64,000 nt of DNA, from NCBI RefSeq assembly GCF_013364275.1, contig NZ_CP054932.1, forward strand, positions 2,108,001 to 2,172,000, read 5' to 3'. Shown here piece after piece: positions 53,327 to 61,510 of the stretch. The notes below the pieces were generated by a model. It searched no databases and was not told the DNA's origin. It worked only from the letters and a program-made list of their open reading frames with translations. Made by a program: the position numbers and the translations under genes. The stretch comes from Actinomadura sp. NAK00032 (lineage in GTDB: Bacteria > Actinomycetota > Actinomycetes > Streptosporangiales > Streptosporangiaceae). Positions within the stretch are counted from its first letter, which is position 1, and every line of letters begins with the position of its first letter.

Positions 53327-54193
53327 ATGCGGATCGACCTGCACTGCCACAGCGACGCCTCCGACGGCACCCGGCCGCCCGCCGAGGTCGTCCGGCGGGC
53401 GCGGGCCCGGGAACTGGACGTCGTCGCGCTGACCGACCACGACACCGTCGCCGGATGGGACGCGGCGGCCGCCGCCGCGCCGGAGGGCCTGACGGTCGTT
53501 CCCGGCATCGAGCTGTCCTGCCAGGAGGGCGGCCGCAGCCTGCACCTGCTCGGCTACCTGTTCGACCCGGAGCACCCGGCGCTCGCCGCCGAGCTGGCCC
53601 GGATCTGCGACGACCGGGTGATCAGGGCGCGCACCATGGTCGACCGGCTCCGCGAGCTCGGCGTGGACGTCACCTGGGGCATGGTCCGGGCGCTCGCGCG
53701 CGGCGAGGCGGTCGGCCGCCCGCACATCGCGCGCGCCATGGTCGAGGCCGGCGTGATCAGGACGGCCGACGAGGCGTTCACGGCGGAGTGGATCGCGCAG
53801 GGCGGCCGCGCCTACGCCGAGCGCTACGCGCTGGACCCGGAGCAGGCGGTCCGGCTCGTCCGCGCGGCCGGGGGAGTGTGCGTGCTGGCGCACCCGCGCG
53901 CCCGCCGCCGCGGCTACGTGTTCGACGACGCGGTGATCGAGCGGCTGGCCGCCGCCGGGCTCGCCGGCGTCGAGACCGACCACCCCGACCACGGCCCGCG
54001 GGACCGCGCCCGGCTGCGCGACCTGGCCGCCGCGCTGGGCCTCGCCGCGACCGGGTCCAGCGACGACCACGGCGCGCTGACCGGCGACCGGCTCGGCGCG
54101 GAGACGACCGCGCCGGAGGCGTTCGAGCGGCTCGCCGCGGCCGCGTCCGGCGGTGATCTCCGTGTGCCGGAACGGGGCGGCGAAGCGCGGTAG
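53327..54193 (+). CDS. PHP-domain phosphoesterase
   Basis: A 288-aa metal-dependent phosphoesterase with PHP motifs DLHCHSDASDGT (His6, His8), LTDHDT (Asp37, His38), an internal GIELSC Glu, LAHPRAR, and GSSDDHG near the end. Relatives are TrpH/RNase AM-type enzymes that act on 3',5'-bisphosphonucleosides or RNA 5' ends. ATG 53327 lies 16 bp after the DUF6758 stop. The precise substrate is not determinable here. Confidence 0.88.
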   Translation: MRIDLHCHSDASDGTRPPAEVVRRARARELDVVALTDHDTVAGWDAAAAAAPEGLTVVPGIELSCQEGGRSLHLLGYLFDPEHPALAAELARICDDRVIRARTMVDRLRELGVDVTWGMVRALARGEAVGRPHIARAMVEAGVIRTADEAFTAEWIAQGGRAYAERYALDPEQAVRLVRAAGGVCVLAHPRARRRGYVFDDAVIERLAAAGLAGVETDHPDHGPRDRARLRDLAAALGLAATGSSDDHGALTGDRLGAETTAPEAFERLAAAASGGDLRVPERGGEAR

Positions 54194-54203
54194 GGTGCGT
54201 TGC

Positions 54204-54911
54204 GTGGACGCGCGCATCGAACAGGTGGTGACGTCGGGGAAGCTCACCCTGGACGACACCGAGTACGACGTCGAGAACAACACCTACATCGTCGGCGACG
54301 ACGACGAGGTCATCGTGATCGACCCGGCGTACGACGCCGAGGCCATCCTCAAGGAGGTCGGCGACCGCGAGGTCATGGCCGTCATCCTGACCGACGGCAA
54401 CGAGCACCGCCTCGCGGTGGTGCTCGAGGTCGCCGCCGCCGGAGAGGAGGACGAGGACGACTGGGCCCCCATCGCGATGCACCGCGCCGACCGGCTGCTG
54501 TGGCGCGATTACTTCGGCCGCCTCGCCAAGGAGGAGGAGGACGAGGACGACGCCAAGGCCCTCCGCTCCCTCGAACCCGACATCTGGCTGGAGGACGGCG
54601 GCGTCTTCGAGATCGGCGAGGCGCAGCTGGAGATCATGCACACCCCGGGCCACACGCCCGGCAGCGTCTGCGTGATCAGCGAGCAGCTCGGCGTGCTGTT
54701 CTCCGGCGACACCCTGCACCGCGGCCGGCCCGGCTCGATCGGCGGCGCCTACGAGGACCTGCGCAAGCAGCTCAACTCGATCGGCGCGCTGCTGACCCCG
54801 CTGCCGAAGGAGCTGAAGGTGCTGCCCGCGCAGGGCGAGGAGACCACCGTCGGCGACGAGGACGCCCGCTGGGAGACCTGGGGCTCGCTCGCCAACGAGT
54901 CCGACGACTGA
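54204..54911 (+). CDS. Degenerate metallo-beta-lactamase-fold protein
   Basis: A 235-aa glyoxalase-II-like MBL protein whose metal site is largely lost. Where THxHxDH should stand the sequence is T63-D-G-N-E-H-R69, so all four ligands differ, and the final His is Gln210. His150 (HTPGHTPGS) and Asp169 (FSGDT) remain. Two acidic insertions occur (EEDEDD at 81-86 and 111-116). Hydrolytic activity is doubtful; a structural or binding role is possible. GTG 54204 is 10 bp after the PHP gene. Confidence 0.78.
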   Translation: MDARIEQVVTSGKLTLDDTEYDVENNTYIVGDDDEVIVIDPAYDAEAILKEVGDREVMAVILTDGNEHRLAVVLEVAAAGEEDEDDWAPIAMHRADRLLWRDYFGRLAKEEEDEDDAKALRSLEPDIWLEDGGVFEIGEAQLEIMHTPGHTPGSVCVISEQLGVLFSGDTLHRGRPGSIGGAYEDLRKQLNSIGALLTPLPKELKVLPAQGEETTVGDEDARWETWGSLANESDD

Positions 54912-54921
54912 GCGGCCGGGC

Positions 54922-55788
54922 ATGGAGCAGCTGGGCTTCGAGGGGATGCCCCAGCGGCTGTACGCGTGCACGCCGTCGCGGTTGAACACCTGGCTGGACT
55001 GCCCGCGCCGGTACCGGATGACCTACCTGGACCGTCCGATGCCGCCGAAGGGCCCGCCGTGGGCGCACAACAGCGTCGGCGCGAGCGTGCACAACGCGCT
55101 GGCCGGCTGGTGGCGGCTGCCCGTCCGTGAGCGCACGCCCGAGGCCGCCGGGGCGCTGCTCGCCCGGGGCTGGCTGACCGACGGCTTCCGCGACGAGGCG
55201 CAGTCGGCGCAGTGGCGCGAGCGGGCCCGCGAGATGACCGAGCGCTACGCCGCCGGCCTCGACCCGTCCGACGAGCCGGTCGGGGTGGAGCGCACGGTCG
55301 CCACCCGCACCGACCGGATCGCCGTCTCCGGCCGCATCGACCGCCTCGACGCGCGCGGCCCCGAGCTGGTCGTCGTCGACTACAAGACGGGCCGGCACGT
55401 GCTCACCGCCGACGACGCCCGCGGCTCCCTCGCCCTGGCGATCTACGCGGTGGCGGCGTCGCGCGTCCTGCGCCGCCCGTGCCGCCGCGTCGAGCTGCAC
55501 CACCTGCCGTCCGGCGAGGTCGCGGTGTGGGAGCACACCGACGAGTCGCTGGCCCGGCACATCCGCCGCGCGGAGCAGATCGCCGCCGAGGCCGCCGCGG
55601 CCGACGAGGCGTACCGCGGCCGGGTCCCGAAGCCGCGTCCGGGCGACCACGCCCCCCACGACGAGCTGTTCCCGCCGCGTCCGGGCAACCTGTGCTCGTG
55701 GTGCGACTTCGCCCGGCACTGCCCCGAGGGCAGGGAGGCCGCCCCGCGCAAGGAGCCGTGGGCGGCGCTCCCGGTCGACGCCGCCTAG
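54922..55788 (+). CDS. RecB-like PD-(D/E)XK nuclease with Fe-S cluster motif
   Basis: A 288-aa exonuclease-domain protein. The nuclease core GRIDRLD ... LVVVDYKTGR holds the Asp, Asp and Lys of PD-(D/E)XK. Cys27 (LDCPRRY) with the C-terminal C258-x2-C261-x5-C267 cluster (LCSWCDFARHCPEG) is the AddB/Cas4-like 4Fe-4S arrangement. A role in DNA repair is likely, but it is not next to CRISPR or RecBC genes. Its stop overlaps the convergent MpaB gene. Confidence 0.88.
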   Translation: MEQLGFEGMPQRLYACTPSRLNTWLDCPRRYRMTYLDRPMPPKGPPWAHNSVGASVHNALAGWWRLPVRERTPEAAGALLARGWLTDGFRDEAQSAQWRERAREMTERYAAGLDPSDEPVGVERTVATRTDRIAVSGRIDRLDARGPELVVVDYKTGRHVLTADDARGSLALAIYAVAASRVLRRPCRRVELHHLPSGEVAVWEHTDESLARHIRRAEQIAAEAAAADEAYRGRVPKPRPGDHAPHDELFPPRPGNLCSWCDFARHCPEGREAAPRKEPWAALPVDAA

Positions 55789-56690
55789 GCCGAGGCGAGT
55801 TCCCGGCCGGGCCAGCGGCGCGGGTCGCGGAGCCCGAACAGGCCCTTGCCGACGTCGTAGCCCTCGGCCGCGAGCCGCTGCCGGGCCCGTTCGAGCATGT
55901 CGCGGGTGTCCTTGGCGAACGCGTAGTCGTGCACCTTCTCGGGCACCGCGTTCATCGCGAGCCGGAACGACCTGAGCGCCGCCGTCACGGCGGGCCGCGG
56001 CACCTCGGGCAGCGCCCCGTACATCTGGCGTGCCCAGTCCGGCAGCGAGTAGTAGCAGAGCGCGCCGAACGGGAAGTAGCCCGGCTTGCCCGGCGCGAGG
56101 AACCTCAGGTTCTCCGGCATCGTCGGCCACATCAGGAACCGGACGGTCTCCGCCGCCTCCTCGGTGACCCGCAGCCGGGGCCGCATGTCGGCGAAGAACG
56201 CCTCCATCTCGGCGACGCTGCCGGGGACGTCCTCGGCGTGCAGCCCGACGAGCGTCGCCGACGCGCGCTGCTCGTCCAGGTACCGGTCGGCCATGGCATC
56301 TGTGAGCGGCAGCCCGGCGCGGCGCGCCACCTCCAGGTAGGAGTAGACCTCGGCGCAGTGCACCCACAACAGCAGTTCCGGCTGGTCCAGCCGCTCCTTC
56401 TTGCCGGTGTCGTGGTTGAGGATGCGCAGGCTCCGGTGGATCTCGCGCACCCGGTACGCGGCCTTATCGACCTCCTCCGGGCTGCCGAAGGTGCCGAGCC
56501 CGACGAAGTCGGACGTCCGCTGGAGCCGCCCGAACGGGTCCTCACGGAAGGTGGAGTTCTGCCAGACGCCCCACATCGCCATGGGGTGCAGCGCCTGGAG
56601 CATGAGGCTGCGCACCCCGCCGACCCACATGGACCGGTCGAGGTGGACGCGCCAGGTGACGCTCTCGGGTGGCTGGACGGTCGCGGGCAT
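55785..56690 (-). CDS. MpaB-like oxygenase (DUF2236)
   Basis: A 301-aa protein of the latex-clearing/MpaB family: MWVGGVRSLMLQALHPMAMWGV, EIHRSLRILNHDTG and LLLWVHCAEVYSYL contain the Arg and His residues expected to hold haem b. Members are probable haem oxygenases. Start ATG 56690 has GGAGG upstream, and a palindrome (56702-56718) lies in the promoter region. Confidence 0.82.
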   Translation of the reverse strand: MPATVQPPESVTWRVHLDRSMWVGGVRSLMLQALHPMAMWGVWQNSTFREDPFGRLQRTSDFVGLGTFGSPEEVDKAAYRVREIHRSLRILNHDTGKKERLDQPELLLWVHCAEVYSYLEVARRAGLPLTDAMADRYLDEQRASATLVGLHAEDVPGSVAEMEAFFADMRPRLRVTEEAAETVRFLMWPTMPENLRFLAPGKPGYFPFGALCYYSLPDWARQMYGALPEVPRPAVTAALRSFRLAMNAVPEKVHDYAFAKDTRDMLERARQRLAAEGYDVGKGLFGLRDPRRWPGRELASA

Positions 56691-56701
56691 TCACACACCT
56701 C

Positions 56702-56718
56702 CATGAGACAAACTCATG
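56702..56718 (-). promoter_or_regulatory. Palindromic operator candidate before the MpaB-like gene
   Basis: CATGAG-N5-CTCATG (56702-56707/56713-56718) is a perfect inverted repeat 11 bp upstream of the start codon. It is flanked by partly complementary ACAC and GTGTGT tracts in an AT-richer patch. It looks like a TetR-type operator; no regulator is adjacent. Confidence 0.5.
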
Positions 56719-56772
56719 TAAGTGTGTCATTACCTCCGGCCGCCCGCGACACCGCCCCCGGCCGTGACCGGG

Positions 56773-56964
56773 TCAGTGGACGCTCACCTCCTCGTTCTTG
56801 AGGTGGCGGCGGACCTCGTCCCGCAGCTCGGGCGTGTCGGTGTGCCCGTGCACCGAGGACGCGTGCTCGGCGGCGGCGCGGACGACCTCGTCCTCCTCGC
56901 CGCTGATGGTGAGCGTGCAGCCGGACTCGCTCGGCATGTCCCGGCAGTCGGCGACCTTGCGCAT
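56773..56964 (-). CDS. DUF1059 small protein
   Basis: A 63-aa protein beginning MRKVADCRDMPSESGCTL, with a hallmark Cys pair and ending in an acidic helical part (EEDEVVRAAAEHASSVHGH). It matches DUF1059 over its entire length; the function is unknown. GGGAGGAACC precedes ATG 56964. It is a separate gene 82 bp from the MpaB-like start. Confidence 0.85.
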   Translation of the reverse strand: MRKVADCRDMPSESGCTLTISGEEDEVVRAAAEHASSVHGHTDTPELRDEVRRHLKNEEVSVH

Positions 56965-57076
56965 GGTTCCTCCCCGTCGGCCGGTGCCGGGGGAGAGCCC
57001 GGGGCGCCGGCCGGGCCGTGACCCCGCCGCACCGCCACGCACGGACACTTCCAGCCTGGCACACGCCCAGGTCAGA

Positions 57077-57199
57077 GTGAAGAGCGGCCGTGGCGACCCC
57101 GCCGAGGTGGCGGCCTGGATCGTCCGCCTGGCCGACCCGTCCAGCACCTGGCTGACGGGTCAGACCCTCGCCGTGGACGGCGGCCTCAACCTCACCTGA
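57077..57199 (+). pseudogene. Remnant of an SDR dehydrogenase (C-terminal end only)
   Basis: About 35 codons read GDPAEVAAWIVRLADPSS followed by TWLTGQTLAVDGGLNLT and a stop. This is the standard C-terminal end of classical SDR enzymes, but no Rossmann or active-site region precedes it: upstream is the DUF1059 promoter. It ends 11 bp before the next gene. The rest of the 245-bp gap (56965-57209) shows nothing else. Confidence 0.75.
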
Positions 57200-57209
57200 T
57201 GATGGGGGC

Positions 57210-58769
57210 ATGCGATCTTGGTGGGGCTGGGGGGACGTGGAGGGCGCGGTCACGGGCGCGGAACGCGCGGCGCTGATCGCGCGAGTGGCCGCGCTGCTGC
57301 CCGGCGCCGACCTGACCGACCACGAACCCCCGGCCGTCGGCGACCTCGATGTACCGCCTCCGCGGATCGCCGCGCCCCCGTCCCTGGCCGGTCTCTGCTC
57401 GGACGACCCGGCCGACCGGCTCGGCCACGCCCGGGGCAAGGCGTTCCGGGACGTGGTCCGCAACCTGCTGGGCGACCTGGGCGAGGTCCCCGATCTGGTG
57501 GTCAGGCCGGGCGCCGAACGCGATGTGGTCGACGTCCTCGACTGGTGCGCCGGTGCCGGGATCGCCGTCATCCCCTACGGCGGGGGCAGTTCGGTCGTCG
57601 GAGGCGTCGAGCCGCGCGGCGCCGGGCCGGCGGTCAGCCTCGACCTGGGGCGCCTCGCCGACGTCGTCGAGATCGACACCGCCGCCAGGGCGGCCCGCGT
57701 CCAGGCGGGCGTCCACGGGCCGGCCCTCGAAGACCGCCTGCGGCCGCAGGGTTTGACCTTGCGGCACTTCCCCCAGTCGTTCGAGTTCTCCACGCTCGGC
57801 GGCTGGCTGGCCACCCGCTCGGGCGGCCACTACGCCACCGTCCTCACCCACATCGACGACATGGTGGAATCCCTGCGGGTGGTGACGCCGGCGGGGGTGA
57901 GCGAGTCGCTGCGCGTCCCCGGCTCCGGCGCGGGCCCGTCCCCGGACCGCCTGTTCCTGGGCTCGGAAGGAACCCTCGGTATCATCACCGAGGCATGGAT
58001 GCGCCTCCAGGAGCGCCCCCGGTGGCGTGCGGGGGCGTCCGTGCTCTTCACCGCCTACGACGACGCCGTGGCCGCGACACGCGCCCTCGCGCAGTCCGGT
58101 CTGAACCCGGCGAACTGCCGCCTCCTCGACCCCATGGAGGCGCTGCTGAACGCCGGCACCGACTCGCCGGGCGGGGTCCTCGTCCTGGGCTTCGAGTCGG
58201 CCGACCGTCCGGTGGACGCGCTCCTGGAGCGGGCCCTGGAACTGTGCCGCGACCACGGCGGCCGTCCGCAGCCCCGCGCGCGGCGCGACGCGTCCGACAC
58301 CTGGCGTGCCGCGTTCCTGCGGATGCCCTACCAGCGCGACGCCCTCGCGGCCCACGGCATGATCGTCGAGACGTTCGAGACGGCGTGCACCTGGGGCGGC
58401 TTCCCCGCCCTGCGCGAGGCCGTCCTGGCGGCGGCCCGGCAGGCGATGGACGCGGCCGGCGCCGAGGGCGTCGTGACGTGCCGCTTCACCCACGTCTACC
58501 CGGACGGCCCCGCGCCCTACTTCGGCGTGTACGCGTCCGGCCGCTGGGGATCGACCGTGGCCCAGTGGGACGAGATCAAGGCGGCGGTGTCGGACGCCCT
58601 TTCCGCCCACGGCGCCACGATCACCCACCACCACGCCGTCGGCCGCGACCACCGGCCCTGGTACGACCGCCAGCGCCCGGACGCCTTCGCCGCGGCCCTC
58701 AGCGCCGTCAAGGCCGCGCTGGACCCGTCCGGGATCCTGAACCCGGGCGTCCTGATCGACCCGCCCTGA
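57210..58769 (+). CDS. FAD-binding oxidoreductase, alkyl-DHAP synthase-like
   Basis: A 519-aa VAO-type flavoprotein. It starts MRSWWGWGD, typical of bacterial AGPS homologues. The FAD pyrophosphate motif is VIPYGGGSSVVGG near 122-134, the second FAD loop SFEFSTLGGWLATRSGGHY, and the substrate-side RFTHVYPDGPAPYF and THHHAVGRDH carry the His-rich catalytic segment. Such enzymes could make ether-lipid precursors or oxidise hydroxy acids. It is not next to lipid genes. Confidence 0.87.
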   Translation: MRSWWGWGDVEGAVTGAERAALIARVAALLPGADLTDHEPPAVGDLDVPPPRIAAPPSLAGLCSDDPADRLGHARGKAFRDVVRNLLGDLGEVPDLVVRPGAERDVVDVLDWCAGAGIAVIPYGGGSSVVGGVEPRGAGPAVSLDLGRLADVVEIDTAARAARVQAGVHGPALEDRLRPQGLTLRHFPQSFEFSTLGGWLATRSGGHYATVLTHIDDMVESLRVVTPAGVSESLRVPGSGAGPSPDRLFLGSEGTLGIITEAWMRLQERPRWRAGASVLFTAYDDAVAATRALAQSGLNPANCRLLDPMEALLNAGTDSPGGVLVLGFESADRPVDALLERALELCRDHGGRPQPRARRDASDTWRAAFLRMPYQRDALAAHGMIVETFETACTWGGFPALREAVLAAARQAMDAAGAEGVVTCRFTHVYPDGPAPYFGVYASGRWGSTVAQWDEIKAAVSDALSAHGATITHHHAVGRDHRPWYDRQRPDAFAAALSAVKAALDPSGILNPGVLIDPP

Positions 58770-58778
58770 GAGCGGCGC

Positions 58779-58973
58779 TCAGGCGTCCACGTCGAACGCG
58801 ATCCATACGTCGGGCGGCAGGTCGGGCCGCGAGCACGCGCCGCCGCTCCGTGAGCGCCCGCACCACGGCGAATCCGGCCGGCCGGTCGCCCCGCGCGAAC
58901 AGGCCGGAAACGACGAAAAGCGTGCCGGTCCGTATGAAACCGTCCGTGCAGGCTTTCCTGAGAACCCGGGCAT
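58779..58973 (-). pseudogene. Possible frameshifted remnant of a small protein
   Basis: On the minus strand one frame reads a plausible segment (LRKACTDGFIRTGTLFVVS then GLFARGDRPAGFAVVRALTE) and a second frame continues RPDLPPDVWIAFDVDA to a stop, as if one base were lost near 58825. No intact start is seen. The family is unknown. The remaining bases of the 238-bp gap hold nothing recognisable. Confidence 0.35.
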
Positions 58974-59007
58974 TCTACGGCAACGCGGACGCTGTGCCCG
59001 GCCGCCG

Positions 59008-59832
59008 CTACAGGGTGGCGCGGAGGTCGGCGAGGAACGCGGCGGAGTCGGCGGGCGAGAGGGCCACCGACTCGACCTTCTGCCAGGTGTCCCAGAGGTC
59101 GCCTGCGGCGATGTCGATGCCGAGGACCGTGTGGACGAGGGAGACGCGGTCGGGCATGCCGGAGAACTCCAGGACGTCGAAAGGCCCGTCCAGTCCCGCG
59201 TGGACGCCCGTCTCCGGCGGGATGACGCGGACGGTCGAGGCGCCGCCGAGGTCGAGCAGGTGGTCGAGCTGCGCGCCGAAGACCTCGGGCGGGCCGCCGT
59301 GGTGGCGCAGGGTCAGGCCGTCGAGGACGACGTCGAGCGTGCGGGCCGCCCCGCCCGGGCGGTGCCGCTGCCGGCTGCTGAGCAGATCCCACTCCTCGTC
59401 GACGTCGACCTCGGGGATGTGGTGCTCGAACACCAGGCGCGCGTACGCCTCGCAGCGCACCAGCTCCGGCAGCTGGCCGATGCCGAAGACGTGGACCAGC
59501 GAGGACTCCGACTCGACGGTGTAGATGTCGCGGACCAGGGCCTTGAGCCGCCCGACGTGGCGGGCCAGCCACGGCGGGCCGGCGGGCCGGGTCGCCAGGT
59601 CGACCAGCACGTCCCGGATGTGCGGCGGCGTGCCGTAGGCGTCCAGGATCTCGCCGACCTGCTCGGGCGTGATCGTCCCGAAGCCCGTCTCGACGCGGGC
59701 GAGCCAGTCGGCGTTCACACCGAGGTGGGCCGCCGCGTCCTCGTAGGACAGTTCGAGGATCTCCCGGATCTGTCGCAGATGCTGCCCCAGGCTCCGCGCG
59801 TTGATGTTGGGGGCTCGGTAATCCACCGGCAT
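59008..59832 (-). CDS. XRE-family regulator with DUF5753 domain
   Basis: A 274-aa protein of a type abundant in filamentous actinomycetes. An N-terminal HTH (about 14-70: LGQHLRQIREILELSYEDAAAHLGV) precedes DUF5753 (about 90-270, with IYTVESESSLVHVFGIGQLPELVR and the late GDLWDTWQKVESVALSP). These usually pair with a DUF397 gene, which is not present; only the broken sequence at 58779 lies downstream. Regulatory targets are unknown. Confidence 0.87.
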   Translation of the reverse strand: MPVDYRAPNINARSLGQHLRQIREILELSYEDAAAHLGVNADWLARVETGFGTITPEQVGEILDAYGTPPHIRDVLVDLATRPAGPPWLARHVGRLKALVRDIYTVESESSLVHVFGIGQLPELVRCEAYARLVFEHHIPEVDVDEEWDLLSSRQRHRPGGAARTLDVVLDGLTLRHHGGPPEVFGAQLDHLLDLGGASTVRVIPPETGVHAGLDGPFDVLEFSGMPDRVSLVHTVLGIDIAAGDLWDTWQKVESVALSPADSAAFLADLRATL

Positions 59833-59927
59833 GCCCCAAGGGTAGGCCGAGCGCGACTCCGATGCGCGGCTTTCCGATCGCTCACCGTTACCTCGGGCGT
59901 ACGCGGCCAAGGGGCGGCCGTGTGCGG

Positions 59928-60494
59928 CTAGGGGGCTGCGGTCACGGTTCTCAGTTCGTTGAGCGATTCCCGGATGAAGTCGGGGAGTTCCTTCTCGGCG
60001 GGGGCGTCGAGCCAGCGTTCGAAGGCGACCTTGAAGACGGCGATGCCGGTCTCGGCGGTGAGGGCGGCGGCCGGGTCCGGGACGCCGCGCCCGCGCAGGG
60101 TCTCGGCGAGGGCGGTGGCGAAGGCGGCCATCTTGATCAGCTCGCGTTCGCGCAGTTCCGGGTTCGCCTGGATGATCTCCTGGCGGCGGCGGGCGCGGTC
60201 GCGGTGGCCCAGGAAGACGCCGCCGATCGCCTCCAGGGCGGCGGCCGTCGCCTCCAGCGGGGCCGCGGCGGCGGGGGCGCCGGCCACGGCGGCCGTGAGC
60301 ATGCCCTGGAGTTCCGCCGTGCCGCCGAACAGGACCTCGCGCTTGTCGGCGAAATGCCGGAAGTAGGTCCGCTCGGTGACGCCCGCGCGGGCGGCGATCT
60401 CCGCGACGGTCGTCTTCTCGAAGCCGCGTTCGGCGTAGAGGTCCAGTGCCGCCTTCTCGAGCCGGCCGCGCGCGTTCGGCTCCCATCGCCCCAT
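59928..60494 (-). CDS. TetR-family transcriptional regulator
   Basis: A 188-aa repressor with HTH TTVAEIAARAGVTERTYFRHFADKREVLF and an Ala-rich helical ligand domain. It is divergent from the epimerase gene across 87 bp holding two near-identical 19-bp palindromes, so it probably represses both genes. Confidence 0.88.
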   Translation of the reverse strand: MGRWEPNARGRLEKAALDLYAERGFEKTTVAEIAARAGVTERTYFRHFADKREVLFGGTAELQGMLTAAVAGAPAAAAPLEATAAALEAIGGVFLGHRDRARRRQEIIQANPELRERELIKMAAFATALAETLRGRGVPDPAAALTAETGIAVFKVAFERWLDAPAEKELPDFIRESLNELRTVTAAP

Positions 60495-60510
60495 GCGGGG
60501 GATCCTAGTC

Positions 60511-60561
60511 GATGACAGTCACTGACATCGCGGTGGTACAGTGATGGCAGTGACTGACATC
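60511..60561. promoter_or_regulatory. Two 19-bp TetR operators between divergent genes
   Basis: GATGACAGTCACTGACATC (60511-60529) and GATGGCAGTGACTGACATC (60543-60561) differ at two positions. Each is an inverted repeat with 9-bp arms, one mismatch and a single central base. The centres are 32 bp apart, about three helical turns. The second also overlaps the probable start region of the epimerase transcript. Confidence 0.75.
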
Positions 60562-60581
60562 GGTCGTTCTGGAGGTTTCTC

Positions 60582-61496
60582 ATGCGCGTTCTCGTCACCG
60601 GGGCGTCCGGCTGGATCGGGTCCGCCGTCGTCCCCGAGCTCATCGGCGCCGGCCACCGGGTCGTCGGGCTCGCCCGCTCGGACGCCTCGGCCGCCGCCCT
60701 CGACCGGGCCGGAGCCGAGGTCCGGCGCGGCACCCTGGACGATCTCGACGTCCTGCGGGACGCGGCCGCCGGGTCGGACGGGGTGATCCACCTCGCGTTC
60801 AAGCACGACGTCGCCTTCGGGGAGGGCCGCTTCCTGGACGCGGCCGACGCGGACCGCCGGGCGGTCGAGACGTTCGCCGACGCGCTCGCCGGTACCGACC
60901 GGCCGTTCGTGCTCGCGTCCGGGCTGCTCGGCCTCGCGCCGGGACGCCTGGCGACCGAGCGGGACGAGGGCGACGCCGGGGACTGGGGGGAGGGGCCGTC
61001 GGTCCGGCAGGCCACCGCGAAGCTCGTGCTCGACCTCGCCTCGCGCGGCGTCCGCTCGTCCGTCGTGCGGCTCCCTCCGACCGTGCACGGCGAAGGGGAC
61101 AAGGGCTTCGTCGCGGGTCTGGTGGCCATCGCCCGCGACACGGGCGTCTCCGGGTACGTCGGCGACGGGGCCAACCGCTGGCCCGCCGGGCACGTCCTGG
61201 ACGCCGCGCACCTGTTCCGGCTGGCGCTGGAGAAGGCCCCGGCGGGGTCCGCGCTGCACGCCTCCGCCGACGAGGGCGTGCCGCTGCGCGCCATCGCCGA
61301 GGTGATCGGACGCCGGCTCGGCCTGCCGGTGGCCTCCATCGCCCCGCAGGACGCCCCCGGGCACTTCGGCTGGCTCGCCGCGATGGTCGGGGCCGACAGC
61401 CCGGCGTCGAGCGCGCTGACCCGTGAGCTGATCGGATGGCGGCCGGTTCAGGCGGGGCTTCTCGACGACCTGGACAAGGGCCACTACTTCGCCTGA
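60582..61496 (+). CDS. NAD-dependent epimerase/dehydratase family (extended SDR)
   Basis: A 304-aa extended SDR with GASGWIGSAVVPELI at the N-terminus (GxxGxxG at 8-14). The usual YxxxK is replaced: the aligned region reads GPSVRQATAKLVLDL, with Lys but no Tyr, so catalysis may differ. The C-terminal domain, including YVGDGANRWPAGHVLDAAHLF, resembles YwnB/NmrA-like redox proteins. It is controlled by the divergent TetR gene. Confidence 0.82.
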   Translation: MRVLVTGASGWIGSAVVPELIGAGHRVVGLARSDASAAALDRAGAEVRRGTLDDLDVLRDAAAGSDGVIHLAFKHDVAFGEGRFLDAADADRRAVETFADALAGTDRPFVLASGLLGLAPGRLATERDEGDAGDWGEGPSVRQATAKLVLDLASRGVRSSVVRLPPTVHGEGDKGFVAGLVAIARDTGVSGYVGDGANRWPAGHVLDAAHLFRLALEKAPAGSALHASADEGVPLRAIAEVIGRRLGLPVASIAPQDAPGHFGWLAAMVGADSPASSALTRELIGWRPVQAGLLDDLDKGHYFA

Positions 61497-61510
61497 CGGG
61501 CGGCGCCCCC

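Noticed and set aside
54922..55788. A Cas4 protein marking a CRISPR system
   Set aside because: The Fe-S and nuclease motifs are shared with stand-alone RecB-like repair proteins, and no repeats, cas1 or cas2 are nearby.
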